Numbered from the stretch's first letter, positions 8,777-18,690 are shown. The stretch: 49,929 bases of DNA from JABIAG01 sp964561995 (GCA_964561995.1 CAZLQZ010000009.1:1-49929); one strand, 5' to 3'. The notes: generated by a model not told the origin, from the letters alone. A program made the numbers and translations.

Positions 8777-11700
8777 ATGAAAATTTCAAAATTATTAGTT
8801 TTAGTAGTGATGGTTATTCTTAGTTCATTAGTAGTTAATGCTGCATCAGTTAACTGTGATGTTAGTAGTGGAAGATTAATCGTGGATGAGAATGTTGTAT
8901 GTGATAATGAAACACTTAATATTAATAGAATTTCTATTGAACCAAATGGAAATTTAACAATTATTAATTCAGATATAAATCCTTACACAAGAGACTCAGA
9001 AACTGAAATTTCAATTGAAATTGAAGATGGTAACCTCTCAATCACTAACTCAAGCTTTAATGGAATTAACTATATCGAATTTGATACCGATTCAGACAAT
9101 GAAATTCCAGTAATTAATCTTAATAATGTTAACATTAACAATGGTACCTTTACAGTTGATTCTAATAAATGTGATATAACTTTAGATAATGTAAAACATT
9201 TCAACACAGGAGAATATGAATATAAACTATCACCCCTTACATTAGACAATTCTTATTTTAAAATTAATAATGTAAATAAAATCCATTTACAAGTTTATGA
9301 TTCAATGGGTAATATTAACGCACTAGAAAATTCAAATATTATAGTTGGTTATGAAAGTAATGTATTAATTACTAATTCAGAACTTAATTTTGAAGATGAA
9401 AACGGATTAGTTATTGAAGGCAAATCAAATGTTACTATTAATAATACAAAAATGGAAATTTTTGGATTAGTTTTAATGGATAATTTAGAACTTAGCAATT
9501 TTTCAGATAATAACAAAAATTTCACAATTAATTTAGACGATAATTATACAATCAAAGCAGAAAATATTGAATTTAATGAAGTTGGAATAGGATTATCATT
9601 TTTTCAAAACCTAACATTAAATAATTCAGTAATTGATTATGTATTTATTGGATATGAATTTATGAGTGAAAAATATGACGAAGATTTAATCAATGAATTA
9701 AATATTAGTGATATAAATTCAAACATTAAAATATACAACAGCAAGATTTATGACATTTCCATAGAAGATTTAATTCCAGCATCACAAATAACTGTTGAAA
9801 ATTTAAAAGAAAAGGAATTAATTAATCCAACATTTACTTTTAGTGAAGGTAATGTAAATATTGATATTTTAAATAGTACATTTTCTGATATTTTTTTAGC
9901 ACCTCACAGAGATACAGAAAAATTAATTCTTAGAAACTGTGAATTAGAAGAATTAAATGATCCATATAGAGAACTGGTTTATGAAACTGAAAGTGAAATT
10001 ATTGAAGATGAACCAAGAGACGCAGTACCTAGTCCATCATCAAGTGGTGGCGGTGGAAGTTCTGGTTCAAGCAGTGGTGCAATAACAACTTCCGAAAATT
10101 CATCATTAGAAATTGAAATTTACGATTCAAGAATTGACAATTATGATGCATATTATGGACATAAAAGTCTTTATGCAGAAAACACAAATTTTGACAATAT
10201 TGAAAATTTAAAATATTCAAACAACACATTTAATAATGTATCAATTGATGATTTTGAAGCACATAATGGAGCTTATTCTTTTATTTATGATTCAAATTTA
10301 GAAGAAATGCGTTTAGAAGATGGTTCAGTAACATACTTATTTAATACTAACTATGATGAAGATGAATTAATTATTTCAGATAATGCAATTTTAATCATTG
10401 ACAATATGTTTTTACTAGAAGATTACATTAAAAGCGGATTAAACTTAATTTCCAACCCATATAATGAACCAATTACTAAATCAGATTTAACATCAAGTTG
10501 TCCATCAGTAATTGTGGACTCATTACAAACTTACAATCCAGTTACAGATAGCATTGTTGATGCTAGTGAAATGTTACCTGGAAAAGGATATTTAGTTCAA
10601 TCAACTAATGATTGTGACTTTACTATTAATGTTTCAGATAAAACTGAATTTTTAAATTATGACTTAACTCTTAAAACAGGTACTAATTACATTGGTCCAA
10701 TATTTTATGGTATAAAGGCAAGTGTTTTTGAAGAAGGATGTGCAGTTGATGGAACTGTAGAAGACTTTGAAGGAAACGAAGTTGACTTTTTAGAAAAAGG
10801 TCAAGGTTATGTTGTAAAATTAAAAGCAGATTGTGTAGTTAACCAAAATGAAAATTATGAAGTATTAATTAGCAATATTAATCCAATAAGTACAATAAAT
10901 GGAATTAAAGGTTCAACTAATGTAACAATTGCCAATACTGGTAATAGACATGTTGAAGATTTAATAATTACAATTTCTGACTTAATTAATGATAAAGGAG
11001 ATATTTTAGAATATACTAAATACGACTTATCTTTAGACGGAAATTCATTCAATCCAGGAATTGATACTTTTTCATTACAAATTAGCGAAAATGAAACTTT
11101 CGCATTAAAAGCAATTAATGACTTTAATGATGAATCTTCTACATACAAAGGTTATATGTGGATTGAACATGATAATGTTTCATCATCACAAGAAATAGTT
11201 ATTGAATTTGTAGGAAATCAAAGAGATTTTCAAACAACATACCCAAGTATTTCAATTCTTGAACAAGAAAATGTTAAAGAAAACTTAACTTTTACTAATA
11301 ATGGAAACACAGATTTAGAATTTGATTTACAAAACTTTGTTTTAAGTAATAACAATGAATCAATCGATGTAACAATTACAAATCAAAGATTTGAATTAAA
11401 TGTATCTGATTTAACAAAAATTGAAATGGACTTTGATTCTAATTCAGTTTCACCAGGCAGTTATTCAGGCAACTTAACTGTTGACTATGGAATCAAAGGC
11501 GAAACATTAAACGAATCAAGAAATATTACAATTACATTAGAAATTGTTGCAATTGAGCAAAATATTGATGTTGATTACAATGCAATTTCAGTAATTCAAA
11601 AAGACAATGGTACAACAACTATGACTATTTACAACATAGGAAATGTTCCAGTAGACGTCACTATTAATCCCACAGACCTAAGTAATGGAAATGACACCAT

Positions 11701-14068
11701 TATACCGCAATTTAATGAAACTACATTCACATTAAACATAACACAACAAAAAACGGTTCAAATTGATTACGAAACATTAAACAAACAAGAAGGAAATTAT
11801 GTTGGAAATATTACTGTTAATTACGAAAGTAAAACAGACAATGTAAGCCTATCATTAAATGTTCTTGACAGAGATGAAAACTTATCTGTAACATACACAC
11901 CAATAGAATTAACTCAAGGAAATAATATTACTACAAGTTTCCAAGTTAGAAACATTGGAAATATTGATTTCGATAATGTTTCATTTGAAATTACTAATTT
12001 AGTTAAAGGAACAGATACAATACCAACTGAATTAAACATAAATAGTTTAGCTATTGCAAGTGGTGCAACTACAACTGTAACATTTAATATTACTACAACT
12101 ACTTCACAAGTTGGAACTTACAATGGAACAATAACTACTACTTTTGATGGAAATGTAATTGAAACTCCAATAAATTTAGTAGTTAACGAAATTGAGGGAA
12201 GTTTAACAATTGATTTCACACCAGTTAATGTTTTACAAGGCAATTCAATTACAGGAACTTATACAATTACTAATAATGGAAATATTGACTTAAATGTTAA
12301 CTTATCATTAGAAAATTTAACTAATGGAAATGATATTATTGAAGTTAATATTGATGAACAAGTATCAATTGCTAAAGGAGATACATACTCTAAACAATTA
12401 ACATTCAATACTGATGAAAATAATTCAGCAGGAACTTATCAAAATACATTATTTGCAAACTACCAAGATCAAACAACTACTCAATCAATTTCTGTTGAAG
12501 TTGAAGCAATTAATGAAACAATAACTCATACATCATCTGCATCAACAAGATGGTTACAATTATTAAATAATGCAATTCCTGCAACTATAGAAGTAACAAA
12601 CAATGGAAATGTTGCACTAAATATAGATCTAGTTATGAATGATTTAACTGGACCTGAAACCATTCAAGGAAGTTCAATTTTAATTGTTGATAATAATTTT
12701 AATTTAGCAATTGGAGCAACAGAAAGTGTAACAATCACTCCAAATATTCTTGAAAATAAAACTGCTGGAACTTACACAGGATTGTTAAATATTAGCTACG
12801 ATGGAACAGTTTCACAAATGCCATTTAGCGTTGAAATAAAAGATCCAGAATATAGTTTAAGTGTTCCTTCAAAAATTGAAATTAATGGTAATGTTAGAGA
12901 TACAAACCAAACAGTGACTTTTACAGTTACAAATAATGGAGATTATGCATTAGGTTTAATTAGTATTGAACAAGATATTAATGATTATAATGCAACATTA
13001 AGTCCAACAACAATTAACGGATTAGCAATTGATGGAAGTTCAACAGTTACATTAAACTTAGCAATTCCAGAAGACGAAGCAACAGACAATCATAAAATTG
13101 GAAATATAAAATTAATTAATAATAATGTTAATACTACAATCCCAGTATATTTAAATCCAGATTCCGCACTAATTATTGAAGAATTAGAAATTAGTGTTGA
13201 TGGAAATAAAGATGAATATGAAGACGAAGACACTATTGACGATGAAGCAAAACCTGGAGACACTATTAAATTTGAATTAAATATTGAAAATTTATTAGAG
13301 AATTCAGAAATGCATGATGTTATTGTAGAAATTGAAATTGAAGATATTGATGATGGCGATGATATCGATACAGAAAGTGACGAAGAAGACATCAATGAAG
13401 AAGACGATCAAAAATTCAAATTAGAATTAGAAGTTCCAAGACTTGTAGATGAAAATACATTTGAAGTTTTAATACATGTTGAAGGAGAAGACGACGACAA
13501 TAATATCCATGAAATTAATTGGATTGTTTATTTAGAAGTTGAAAAAGAATCACACGAAATAATACTTGACAGAGCAAGCATTTCACCATCCACAATTAGC
13601 TGTTCAAAATCTTCAACAGTTGAAGTTAAAATTATAAATGTTGGCGGAAGCGATGAAAATGTTGAAGTTATTGTTTCTAACTCAGAATTAGGATTAAATT
13701 CAAGAAAAGAATTTGAACTTGAAGAAGGAGATAATGATGACGCTGAAAGAGAAGTTTCATTTTCAATTAATGTACCTGAAGATGCTGATGAAAAAAAATA
13801 CAACATTGATGTAAAAGTATACAGAGATGGAAGATTGGATGATTCAGAAACTTTAAGTTTGAAAATAAATGATTGCGAATATGATAATAACAATGATAAA
13901 GATAACGATGGTGGAATGAATGTACAAACTCCAACTTACACACCTCCAACTAAAACTAAGAAAACTTCAACTCTTGATGAAATAAGAGATAGCGATTGGT
14001 ATTTACCCGCATTAGGCGTTGTTGTTGTTGGAATTGGTGTTGGAATATTTGCAATGATTCCTAAATAA
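8777..14068 (+). CDS. giant surface glycoprotein / S-layer-like protein, 1763 aa
   Basis: A signal peptide (residues 1-22) leads into a ~400-residue region of short Asn-rich beta repeats resembling a right-handed beta-helix. A Gly/Ser linker (near residue 417) follows, then a second beta region with an NLISNPYN-type module. About seven CARDB/NEW-like repeats of ~108 residues come next, each with an N[ITN]GN core. Near residues 1470-1560 is a very acidic Asp/Glu segment, then a last Ig-like domain, a Thr/Pro-rich stalk and a C-terminal membrane helix (LPALGVVVVGIGVGIFAMIP). Asn-X-Ser/Thr sequons are abundant, which suits N-glycosylation. AGAGGG lies before the ATG and a TATA box (CTTTATAAA) upstream. 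It is a good candidate for the main cell-surface or S-layer protein, or a large adhesin. Confidence 0.75.
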   Translation: MKISKLLVLVVMVILSSLVVNAASVNCDVSSGRLIVDENVVCDNETLNINRISIEPNGNLTIINSDINPYTRDSETEISIEIEDGNLSITNSSFNGINYIEFDTDSDNEIPVINLNNVNINNGTFTVDSNKCDITLDNVKHFNTGEYEYKLSPLTLDNSYFKINNVNKIHLQVYDSMGNINALENSNIIVGYESNVLITNSELNFEDENGLVIEGKSNVTINNTKMEIFGLVLMDNLELSNFSDNNKNFTINLDDNYTIKAENIEFNEVGIGLSFFQNLTLNNSVIDYVFIGYEFMSEKYDEDLINELNISDINSNIKIYNSKIYDISIEDLIPASQITVENLKEKELINPTFTFSEGNVNIDILNSTFSDIFLAPHRDTEKLILRNCELEELNDPYRELVYETESEIIEDEPRDAVPSPSSSGGGGSSGSSSGAITTSENSSLEIEIYDSRIDNYDAYYGHKSLYAENTNFDNIENLKYSNNTFNNVSIDDFEAHNGAYSFIYDSNLEEMRLEDGSVTYLFNTNYDEDELIISDNAILIIDNMFLLEDYIKSGLNLISNPYNEPITKSDLTSSCPSVIVDSLQTYNPVTDSIVDASEMLPGKGYLVQSTNDCDFTINVSDKTEFLNYDLTLKTGTNYIGPIFYGIKASVFEEGCAVDGTVEDFEGNEVDFLEKGQGYVVKLKADCVVNQNENYEVLISNINPISTINGIKGSTNVTIANTGNRHVEDLIITISDLINDKGDILEYTKYDLSLDGNSFNPGIDTFSLQISENETFALKAINDFNDESSTYKGYMWIEHDNVSSSQEIVIEFVGNQRDFQTTYPSISILEQENVKENLTFTNNGNTDLEFDLQNFVLSNNNESIDVTITNQRFELNVSDLTKIEMDFDSNSVSPGSYSGNLTVDYGIKGETLNESRNITITLEIVAIEQNIDVDYNAISVIQKDNGTTTMTIYNIGNVPVDVTINPTDLSNGNDTIIPQFNETTFTLNITQQKTVQIDYETLNKQEGNYVGNITVNYESKTDNVSLSLNVLDRDENLSVTYTPIELTQGNNITTSFQVRNIGNIDFDNVSFEITNLVKGTDTIPTELNINSLAIASGATTTVTFNITTTTSQVGTYNGTITTTFDGNVIETPINLVVNEIEGSLTIDFTPVNVLQGNSITGTYTITNNGNIDLNVNLSLENLTNGNDIIEVNIDEQVSIAKGDTYSKQLTFNTDENNSAGTYQNTLFANYQDQTTTQSISVEVEAINETITHTSSASTRWLQLLNNAIPATIEVTNNGNVALNIDLVMNDLTGPETIQGSSILIVDNNFNLAIGATESVTITPNILENKTAGTYTGLLNISYDGTVSQMPFSVEIKDPEYSLSVPSKIEINGNVRDTNQTVTFTVTNNGDYALGLISIEQDINDYNATLSPTTINGLAIDGSSTVTLNLAIPEDEATDNHKIGNIKLINNNVNTTIPVYLNPDSALIIEELEISVDGNKDEYEDEDTIDDEAKPGDTIKFELNIENLLENSEMHDVIVEIEIEDIDDGDDIDTESDEEDINEEDDQKFKLELEVPRLVDENTFEVLIHVEGEDDDNNIHEINWIVYLEVEKESHEIILDRASISPSTISCSKSSTVEVKIINVGGSDENVEVIVSNSELGLNSRKEFELEEGDNDDAEREVSFSINVPEDADEKKYNIDVKVYRDGRLDDSETLSLKINDCEYDNNNDKDNDGGMNVQTPTYTPPTKTKKTSTLDEIRDSDWYLPALGVVVVGIGVGIFAMIPK
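10934..13000 (+). repeat. seven ~108-residue CARDB-like repeats
   Basis: Within the giant surface protein the cores NTGNRHVED, NNGNTDLEF, NIGNVPVDV, NIGNIDFDN, NNGNIDLNV, NNGNVALNI and NNGDYALGL begin near 10934, 11297, 11632, 11950, 12271, 12598 and 12931, a spacing of about 320-360 bases. Each is followed by a DL/NL-T-NG-[ND]-DTI-like strand. Copies are diverged at the DNA level. Confidence 0.7.
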
Positions 14069-14106
14069 AATCTTTGATTTCGACCAAAAAAGATTTTCTT
14101 TTTTAA
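14067..14106 (+). terminator. hairpin plus T-tract after the surface protein gene
   Basis: AAAATCTTT (14067-14075) and AAAGATTTT (14089-14097) make a perfect 9-bp stem with a 13-base loop, followed by CTTTTTT. It overlaps the stop codon of the surface protein and separates that transcript from the sigma-like gene. Confidence 0.6.
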
Positions 14107-14154
14107 TTATTATTTTTATTTTTTCTAATTAATATTAATACCTTGGATTTCATT

Positions 14155-14178
14155 TATAACGTAAGTTCTATAACGTAA
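14155..14178 (+). promoter_or_regulatory. direct repeat TATAACGTAA x2 before the sigma-like gene
   Basis: TATAACGTAA occurs at 14155-14164 and again at 14169-14178, a 14-base period, ending three bases before the ATG at 14182. The first copy (TTTATAAC) sits near -27 of the start codon and may serve as the TATA box of a leaderless transcript. The second would overlap the transcription start, so a repressor bound to the pair could block initiation. Function is inference. Confidence 0.45.
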
Positions 14179-14181
14179 ATT

Positions 14182-16890
14182 ATGTATACTCATCATCAAA
14201 TTATAGACTATTTATTTGCTTCTAGAGAAGAAAGAAAAACCATGTTTAATGGAATGTCTTTACAAAAAGCATATGAAAATTTAGCTCCATCACCCATCAA
14301 AGAAGATGAAATATTAACAACTGATGTTTGTTCTAGAATAAAAATTTCTAAAAACAAATTTATTGAATTAAATAAAGAAGGATATTGGGGTAAAACAAGA
14401 AAAGGCAAACCAAAAGATGGTTCTGGCGGAATTAGAGTTTATGTAAAAACATCCAAATTTTATGAAATTCTTAATCAAGAAGCTTATCTTATTCCTACCC
14501 ATTTGTTCTTTGAAAAAATGGAAAAAGAACAATGGCACATAGGAAGAAGACATTTTGATGATTCATTTAAACACCTATATGAGTCAGTAGCAAGGAAAAA
14601 AGAAAAAAGAATTTCAGTAGTTAATGCTGCAAAAATTGTCTGTTATATGAAAAGAAGAAAAGCAAAAATAGAAGATTGGAAAACTCTTGAAGATTTAAAT
14701 AAAGAATCTGGATTAAATTTAGAAATAGATTCTTTAAGACATAGATATCGTAAACTTCACAAATTAGGTTTAATTCAATATTATAAAGTAAAAACGCCTG
14801 GAAAAAGACCAATTAAAGGTTTTGAAGGATCATGTACAAAACTTTCTCCTCCAACATATAGAAGAAGATTAAAAATTGAAAAAGAATTTGCAGAAATAAG
14901 AAAAAATGCTTATTCATCTTCAAATATATCAAAAAAAATGGGAATCACAAAAGGATCAGTATCAATAATGATGAAAATTGGAACTGAATTAGGATTATTG
15001 CACGGAGTTAATCTAAGTCTCGATCCAACTAACGAAGATTTAATTTGGGGACTCATGCCTAATGAAGCTGAAAAATTAATTTCTGGAAAAATTAAAATTC
15101 CTTCAGAAAGTAGATTAAGAAATTTAAAAAAAGAATTAGATTTAGAAGAAATAGTTAATTTTCTTAGAGCAGAAAAAGAAGGAATAAGTACAGAAGAAAT
15201 TAGCAATTTAATGGGAATATCTGGACCGCGAGTTAATGAAAGTATTAAAGTAGGAATTAAGATGGGATTATTACATCCAGTTTCTATAAAATATAAAGAT
15301 TCTAAAAGAACTTTTAAAAATTATTTGCCAAAAGAAGAAGCTAAAAAATTAATCAATGGAGAAATATACATTCCATGCCAAAGTAGATATAATAAAGTTC
15401 AGTCAGGAGAAAATGTAGCAAGAAGAATTTTAACCCGAACTAAAATGGATGCTCATGAATTAGCAAAATATTTAGGGTTAGGTTATCACAGCGCTAGCCA
15501 TTTAATTCGAATGGTATTAGAAACAAAATTACTTCCATCAGCCGAATATGTTTATGTTGTTGATGAAAAAACAGTAAAAAATGTTATTTCAAAATCCAAT
15601 GCCAAAAAAATAAAAGATGGCGAAATCAGGCTTCCATCCTTGACTAAATTTCTAAGATTACAAAAAGAACTTGGTCATAAAAAAACAATTAAAGTTGTTA
15701 GAAGAGAAGCAACAGGCGTTACTACTAAAGAACTTGCAAAAAGACTTGAAACAAGCCTAACTAATGCTCAAAAAATAATTAGACATGGTGAAATATCAGG
15801 AGTGTTAAAAACAACCCACTACAGGTATAAAGGTTCTGGCAAAACAGGCTATATGATAATTCCAAAAGATCAATCTGAAGCATTATTAAATGGTGAAATA
15901 ACTATTCCATCTCAAGGAGAAATTCAAAAAATATTACTAATGAAAGGAAAAACATTTTCAAAAAAACAACTGACTTTAGCTAATAAACAATTTTTATTAA
16001 GTAGAGCAAAAAAAGGAAATCAAAAAGCAATTTATGCATTGTGTAATATTGATTCAAGATATTCAACAATGTTTTCTAAAAAAAAGGATGAAAAATCAGA
16101 TTTTATTAACAACTTACCCAAACACAATTTAACAATTGAAGATGAAATAGAACTTGCTGCAAGAATAAAATTAGGTGATGAAGATGCCAAATATGAACTT
16201 GTAAATTCAAATTTACGTTTAGTTGTAAAAATTGCACAAAATTTCTATGACAGAGGACTACCTACAAATGATTTAATTTCCGAAGGAACTTTAGGAATGA
16301 TGAGAGCATCGGAAACTTTTGATCCTTCTAAGGGTGCAAAATTTTCAACATACGCAGCATGGTGGATTAAAAATAGTATGCAAAGAGCAATATCAAATAA
16401 AACAAAAGTAGTAAGAGTTCCAATTCAATCTGCAACAAGAATTAGATTGATTAAATCAACGATAAATGAATTAAGTGAAATACTAAGAAGAAAACCAACC
16501 CATTATGAAATTAGTAACAAAATAGGAATTACTGAGAAAAAAATATCTGAAGCAATTATGAATGATAGAAGCATAGTGTCAATTCACAAACCGATTAAAG
16601 AAGACGGAGATGGAACTTTAGAAACAATGATTAGTCAAGATGATGTTTTAAATGATAAAACAACAATGAAAGAGCAAATTGAAACGAATGATGAAATTGC
16701 AAGAATGCACAATATTATTCCAAAACTTAATGAAAGTGAACAATTTATTATTAATTCAACTTTTGGAACCAATGGTGTTAAAAAAAGAATTGAAAGCGAA
16801 TTAGCAAAAATAATTAATAAAACACATCAAAGAGTTAATCAAATAAAAAAAGAAGCCTTAGAAAAATTAAAATCAATGATGGAAGTTTAA
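14182..16890 (+). CDS. sigma-70-like protein with long N-terminal HTH repeat region
   Basis: 902 residues. Residues 650-902 are a full group 1/2-style sigma-70 module. Region 1.2/2 starts LTIEDEIELAARIKLGDEDA (650), continues with NLRLVVKIAQNFYDRGL (677) and DLISEGTLGMMRA, and reaches FSTYAAWWIKN (721, region 2.3/2.4). Region 3 follows, and region 4 (849-897) has an HTH with HQRVNQIKKEALEKL, where bacterial sigmas have RERVRQIE. Residues ~210-590 hold four ~90-residue repeats, each HTH-like and closed by an A-x-x-L-I-x-G-x-I-x-I-P-S-type motif at 294, 384, 474 and 563. Bacterial sigma factors bind core RNA polymerase and melt the -10 element; what this protein does with an archaeal polymerase is unknown. 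TATA-like sequence lies upstream. It ends exactly where the convergent gene ends. Base composition resembles its neighbours. Confidence 0.85.
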   Translation: MYTHHQIIDYLFASREERKTMFNGMSLQKAYENLAPSPIKEDEILTTDVCSRIKISKNKFIELNKEGYWGKTRKGKPKDGSGGIRVYVKTSKFYEILNQEAYLIPTHLFFEKMEKEQWHIGRRHFDDSFKHLYESVARKKEKRISVVNAAKIVCYMKRRKAKIEDWKTLEDLNKESGLNLEIDSLRHRYRKLHKLGLIQYYKVKTPGKRPIKGFEGSCTKLSPPTYRRRLKIEKEFAEIRKNAYSSSNISKKMGITKGSVSIMMKIGTELGLLHGVNLSLDPTNEDLIWGLMPNEAEKLISGKIKIPSESRLRNLKKELDLEEIVNFLRAEKEGISTEEISNLMGISGPRVNESIKVGIKMGLLHPVSIKYKDSKRTFKNYLPKEEAKKLINGEIYIPCQSRYNKVQSGENVARRILTRTKMDAHELAKYLGLGYHSASHLIRMVLETKLLPSAEYVYVVDEKTVKNVISKSNAKKIKDGEIRLPSLTKFLRLQKELGHKKTIKVVRREATGVTTKELAKRLETSLTNAQKIIRHGEISGVLKTTHYRYKGSGKTGYMIIPKDQSEALLNGEITIPSQGEIQKILLMKGKTFSKKQLTLANKQFLLSRAKKGNQKAIYALCNIDSRYSTMFSKKKDEKSDFINNLPKHNLTIEDEIELAARIKLGDEDAKYELVNSNLRLVVKIAQNFYDRGLPTNDLISEGTLGMMRASETFDPSKGAKFSTYAAWWIKNSMQRAISNKTKVVRVPIQSATRIRLIKSTINELSEILRRKPTHYEISNKIGITEKKISEAIMNDRSIVSIHKPIKEDGDGTLETMISQDDVLNDKTTMKEQIETNDEIARMHNIIPKLNESEQFIINSTFGTNGVKKRIESELAKIINKTHQRVNQIKKEALEKLKSMMEV

Positions 16891-18054
16891 TTATTCACTC
16901 AGTAACATATCCATTAAACCATAACATTTACCTTTTCTTTCTACTTCAATATTAATACCAGGGTTTTTTTCCATATATCTACTAGCATTATCACTTAAAT
17001 TATGAGCTCCACCTAAGACTATAACAGAAAAAGGTTTATTTGCTAATTGTTCAAGATAATAATCTTCTCTATGTTCTATGAGCTTATTAAATTCTGAGTC
17101 CCAACATGTCCCACCATTTCTTAAGTATCCAATACAGGCACCCAACCTTGCTTTTTTGTCAAGATGATGTAATGATACTTTTTCTTTCATAGCTAAGTAT
17201 AATGCAGCTCCAGGTAAGAGTTTATATTGTTGATAAATTTTCGAAGTATTTTCATGAACAAGATACATCATCTTTCTTAATTTAAGTTTTGCATCTTCAA
17301 CATCTTTAAGATCATCTTTTTTTTCAATTAATCCCTTAATAATATCATTTTTCCATTCTTCAATTGAAGCATCAACTACAAAAGCACCAGCAATTACTTC
17401 TAACGCTTCAGCATTTACTGGCAAACCTTTTTTGTTAAAATAAAGTTCAGCTTTTTTTTTATATTGTTCTAAAGATAAATTAAATTTTGAACTATCTACA
17501 GACTCATACATTTTATTTAAAAAATCCAAAGGACTATCAAATGTATCAACACTTACTTTTTTATAAAAATTTGCTAAATCACTTATTGCTCTAACAGCAA
17601 GATAAGAATTTAAAATAGGTATATCCTTTTTTAATTCATCAAAGATTTGTTCGGTTGATAATAAATAAGCACAATATCTACCATTTAAGTAATTGGGATC
17701 TTTTAAAAAAGGTTCATTAGTTTCATTAAACCCTTCTATTGAAATATGAAGATTTTTATTAGTTTTTATGAGTTCTTCCAAAGTATCATAAATTGATTCT
17801 TGAGACTTTTTTACATTTCTATTAATTTCATGCAAAATATTAATTCGTTTTTTTCTCATAATTTCATGCAATTTAGGATTACTTTCTTTTGTAACCTTTG
17901 ATCTAGAAGCAATTGTATCATAAACTTCCTTATCCATTAAATGTGCTTGTCTTAAATGAAGAATTTTATTTGTTTGAACTGATTCTTGTGCAACAGAATA
18001 ATAACTAGCTAAACCTAATGCTAATGAAGTAATTATTGCTTTTAATCCTTTCAT
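16891..18054 (-). CDS. secreted protein, ChaN/TraB-like
   Basis: 387 residues with a signal peptide (MKGLKAIITSLALGLASYYS). Two motifs look functional: LHLRQAHL at residue ~31, followed later by LHISIEGFNE, and VIVLGGAHNLSDNASRY near the C-terminus. This spacing of an early His/Arg motif, a beta strand ending in E-G and a late G-x-A-H motif resembles the ChaN/TraB/EreA superfamily, whose members include haem-binding proteins and putative peptidases or esterases. The middle is helical and carries two late cysteines. A TATA box (catttATAAG) lies about 25 bases before the ATG. The gene converges on the sigma-like gene with no intervening base. Family assignment is by motif only. Confidence 0.55.
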   Translation of the reverse strand: MKGLKAIITSLALGLASYYSVAQESVQTNKILHLRQAHLMDKEVYDTIASRSKVTKESNPKLHEIMRKKRINILHEINRNVKKSQESIYDTLEELIKTNKNLHISIEGFNETNEPFLKDPNYLNGRYCAYLLSTEQIFDELKKDIPILNSYLAVRAISDLANFYKKVSVDTFDSPLDFLNKMYESVDSSKFNLSLEQYKKKAELYFNKKGLPVNAEALEVIAGAFVVDASIEEWKNDIIKGLIEKKDDLKDVEDAKLKLRKMMYLVHENTSKIYQQYKLLPGAALYLAMKEKVSLHHLDKKARLGACIGYLRNGGTCWDSEFNKLIEHREDYYLEQLANKPFSVIVLGGAHNLSDNASRYMEKNPGINIEVERKGKCYGLMDMLLSE

Positions 18055-18291
18055 AGATATAAGAAAATAAAAATAACTTATAAATGTTTTTGATATTGAC
18101 TACTATACAGGAACTACTTGGCAACAAATATTTGCAATGTTTTTTAAATTTAAATTAAAAGAATAATGAAAAAACAATTAGAGAATTTAATAAATGAACA
18201 AAATTAATAATATAATATTTAAACTCACCCATCCTAATTTATAGTATTAACAACAATAAATTATAAATATAAAAATCTATTTTAAAAAAAT

Positions 18292-18669
18292 ATGAAATTA
18301 AAAGTACCTAAAGAACTAGAAAAAATAATTGTAGCAAATATATCTTTATTAGACGTGAATGATAATATTGAAAGATTAAGAATAGCAAAAACAGAAATTC
18401 ACGGAATAGATAGTATTATAGTATCCCCAGATAATTGTTTAGGAAACCTAGGATTTGCATTTGATTCTAGAACTTCCAATCCCTTATATTGTTCAACAGA
18501 TAGCCCAGGTGTTATTTTTTTTGACATTAAAAATACATATATTCTTTTACATTCTTCAATAAAAACTTGGCCAAAAGATTTAAACTATAATAAAATTGAT
18601 TTTTCAGATTATAGCATTTCAGTGGGACAGTACCGTCAATATAAAGAAAATGAATCTATTCAGCGATAA
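18292..18669 (+). CDS. hypothetical protein, 125 aa
   Basis: A compact mixed alpha/beta protein without a signal peptide or membrane helix. It begins MKLKVPKELEKIIVANIS and carries two cysteines (NCLGNLGFAF and LYCSTDSPG). An A/T-rich promoter region precedes the ATG. I do not recognise the family. Its last codons lie in the first copy of a ~45-base direct repeat (18638-18690) and it converges on the methyltransferase gene with five bases between the stop codons. The 18055-18291 spacer before it shows only A/T-rich promoter-like sequence. Confidence 0.55.
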   Translation: MKLKVPKELEKIIVANISLLDVNDNIERLRIAKTEIHGIDSIIVSPDNCLGNLGFAFDSRTSNPLYCSTDSPGVIFFDIKNTYILLHSSIKTWPKDLNYNKIDFSDYSISVGQYRQYKENESIQR

Positions 18670-18690
18670 TTAATTTACTTTTTAACATAA
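18638..18690 (+). repeat. imperfect direct repeat, copy 1
   Basis: AATATAAAGAAAA at 18638-18650 plus the next ~30 bases match 19508-19550 without gaps at an exact offset of 870 bases (36 of 43 positions identical by eye). This copy holds the end of the 125-aa gene and the stop codon of the methyltransferase gene. Confidence 0.55.

Noticed and set aside
13090..13949. Open frames antisense to the giant surface protein
   Set aside because: Ser-rich or His/Leu-rich products opposite Asp/Glu/Asn-rich coding sequence are expected artefacts of codon composition; no ribosome-binding site or promoter supports them.
14182..16890. Bacterial contamination as the source of the sigma-like gene
   Set aside because: The gene sits within a continuous run of archaeal-type genes with the same A/T-rich composition and TATA-like promoter. 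A mis-assembly cannot be excluded from sequence alone, but nothing indicates a junction.
18055..18291. Short frame MKKQLENLINEQN near 18167
   Set aside because: Thirteen codons without a supported promoter or ribosome-binding site; could be chance.
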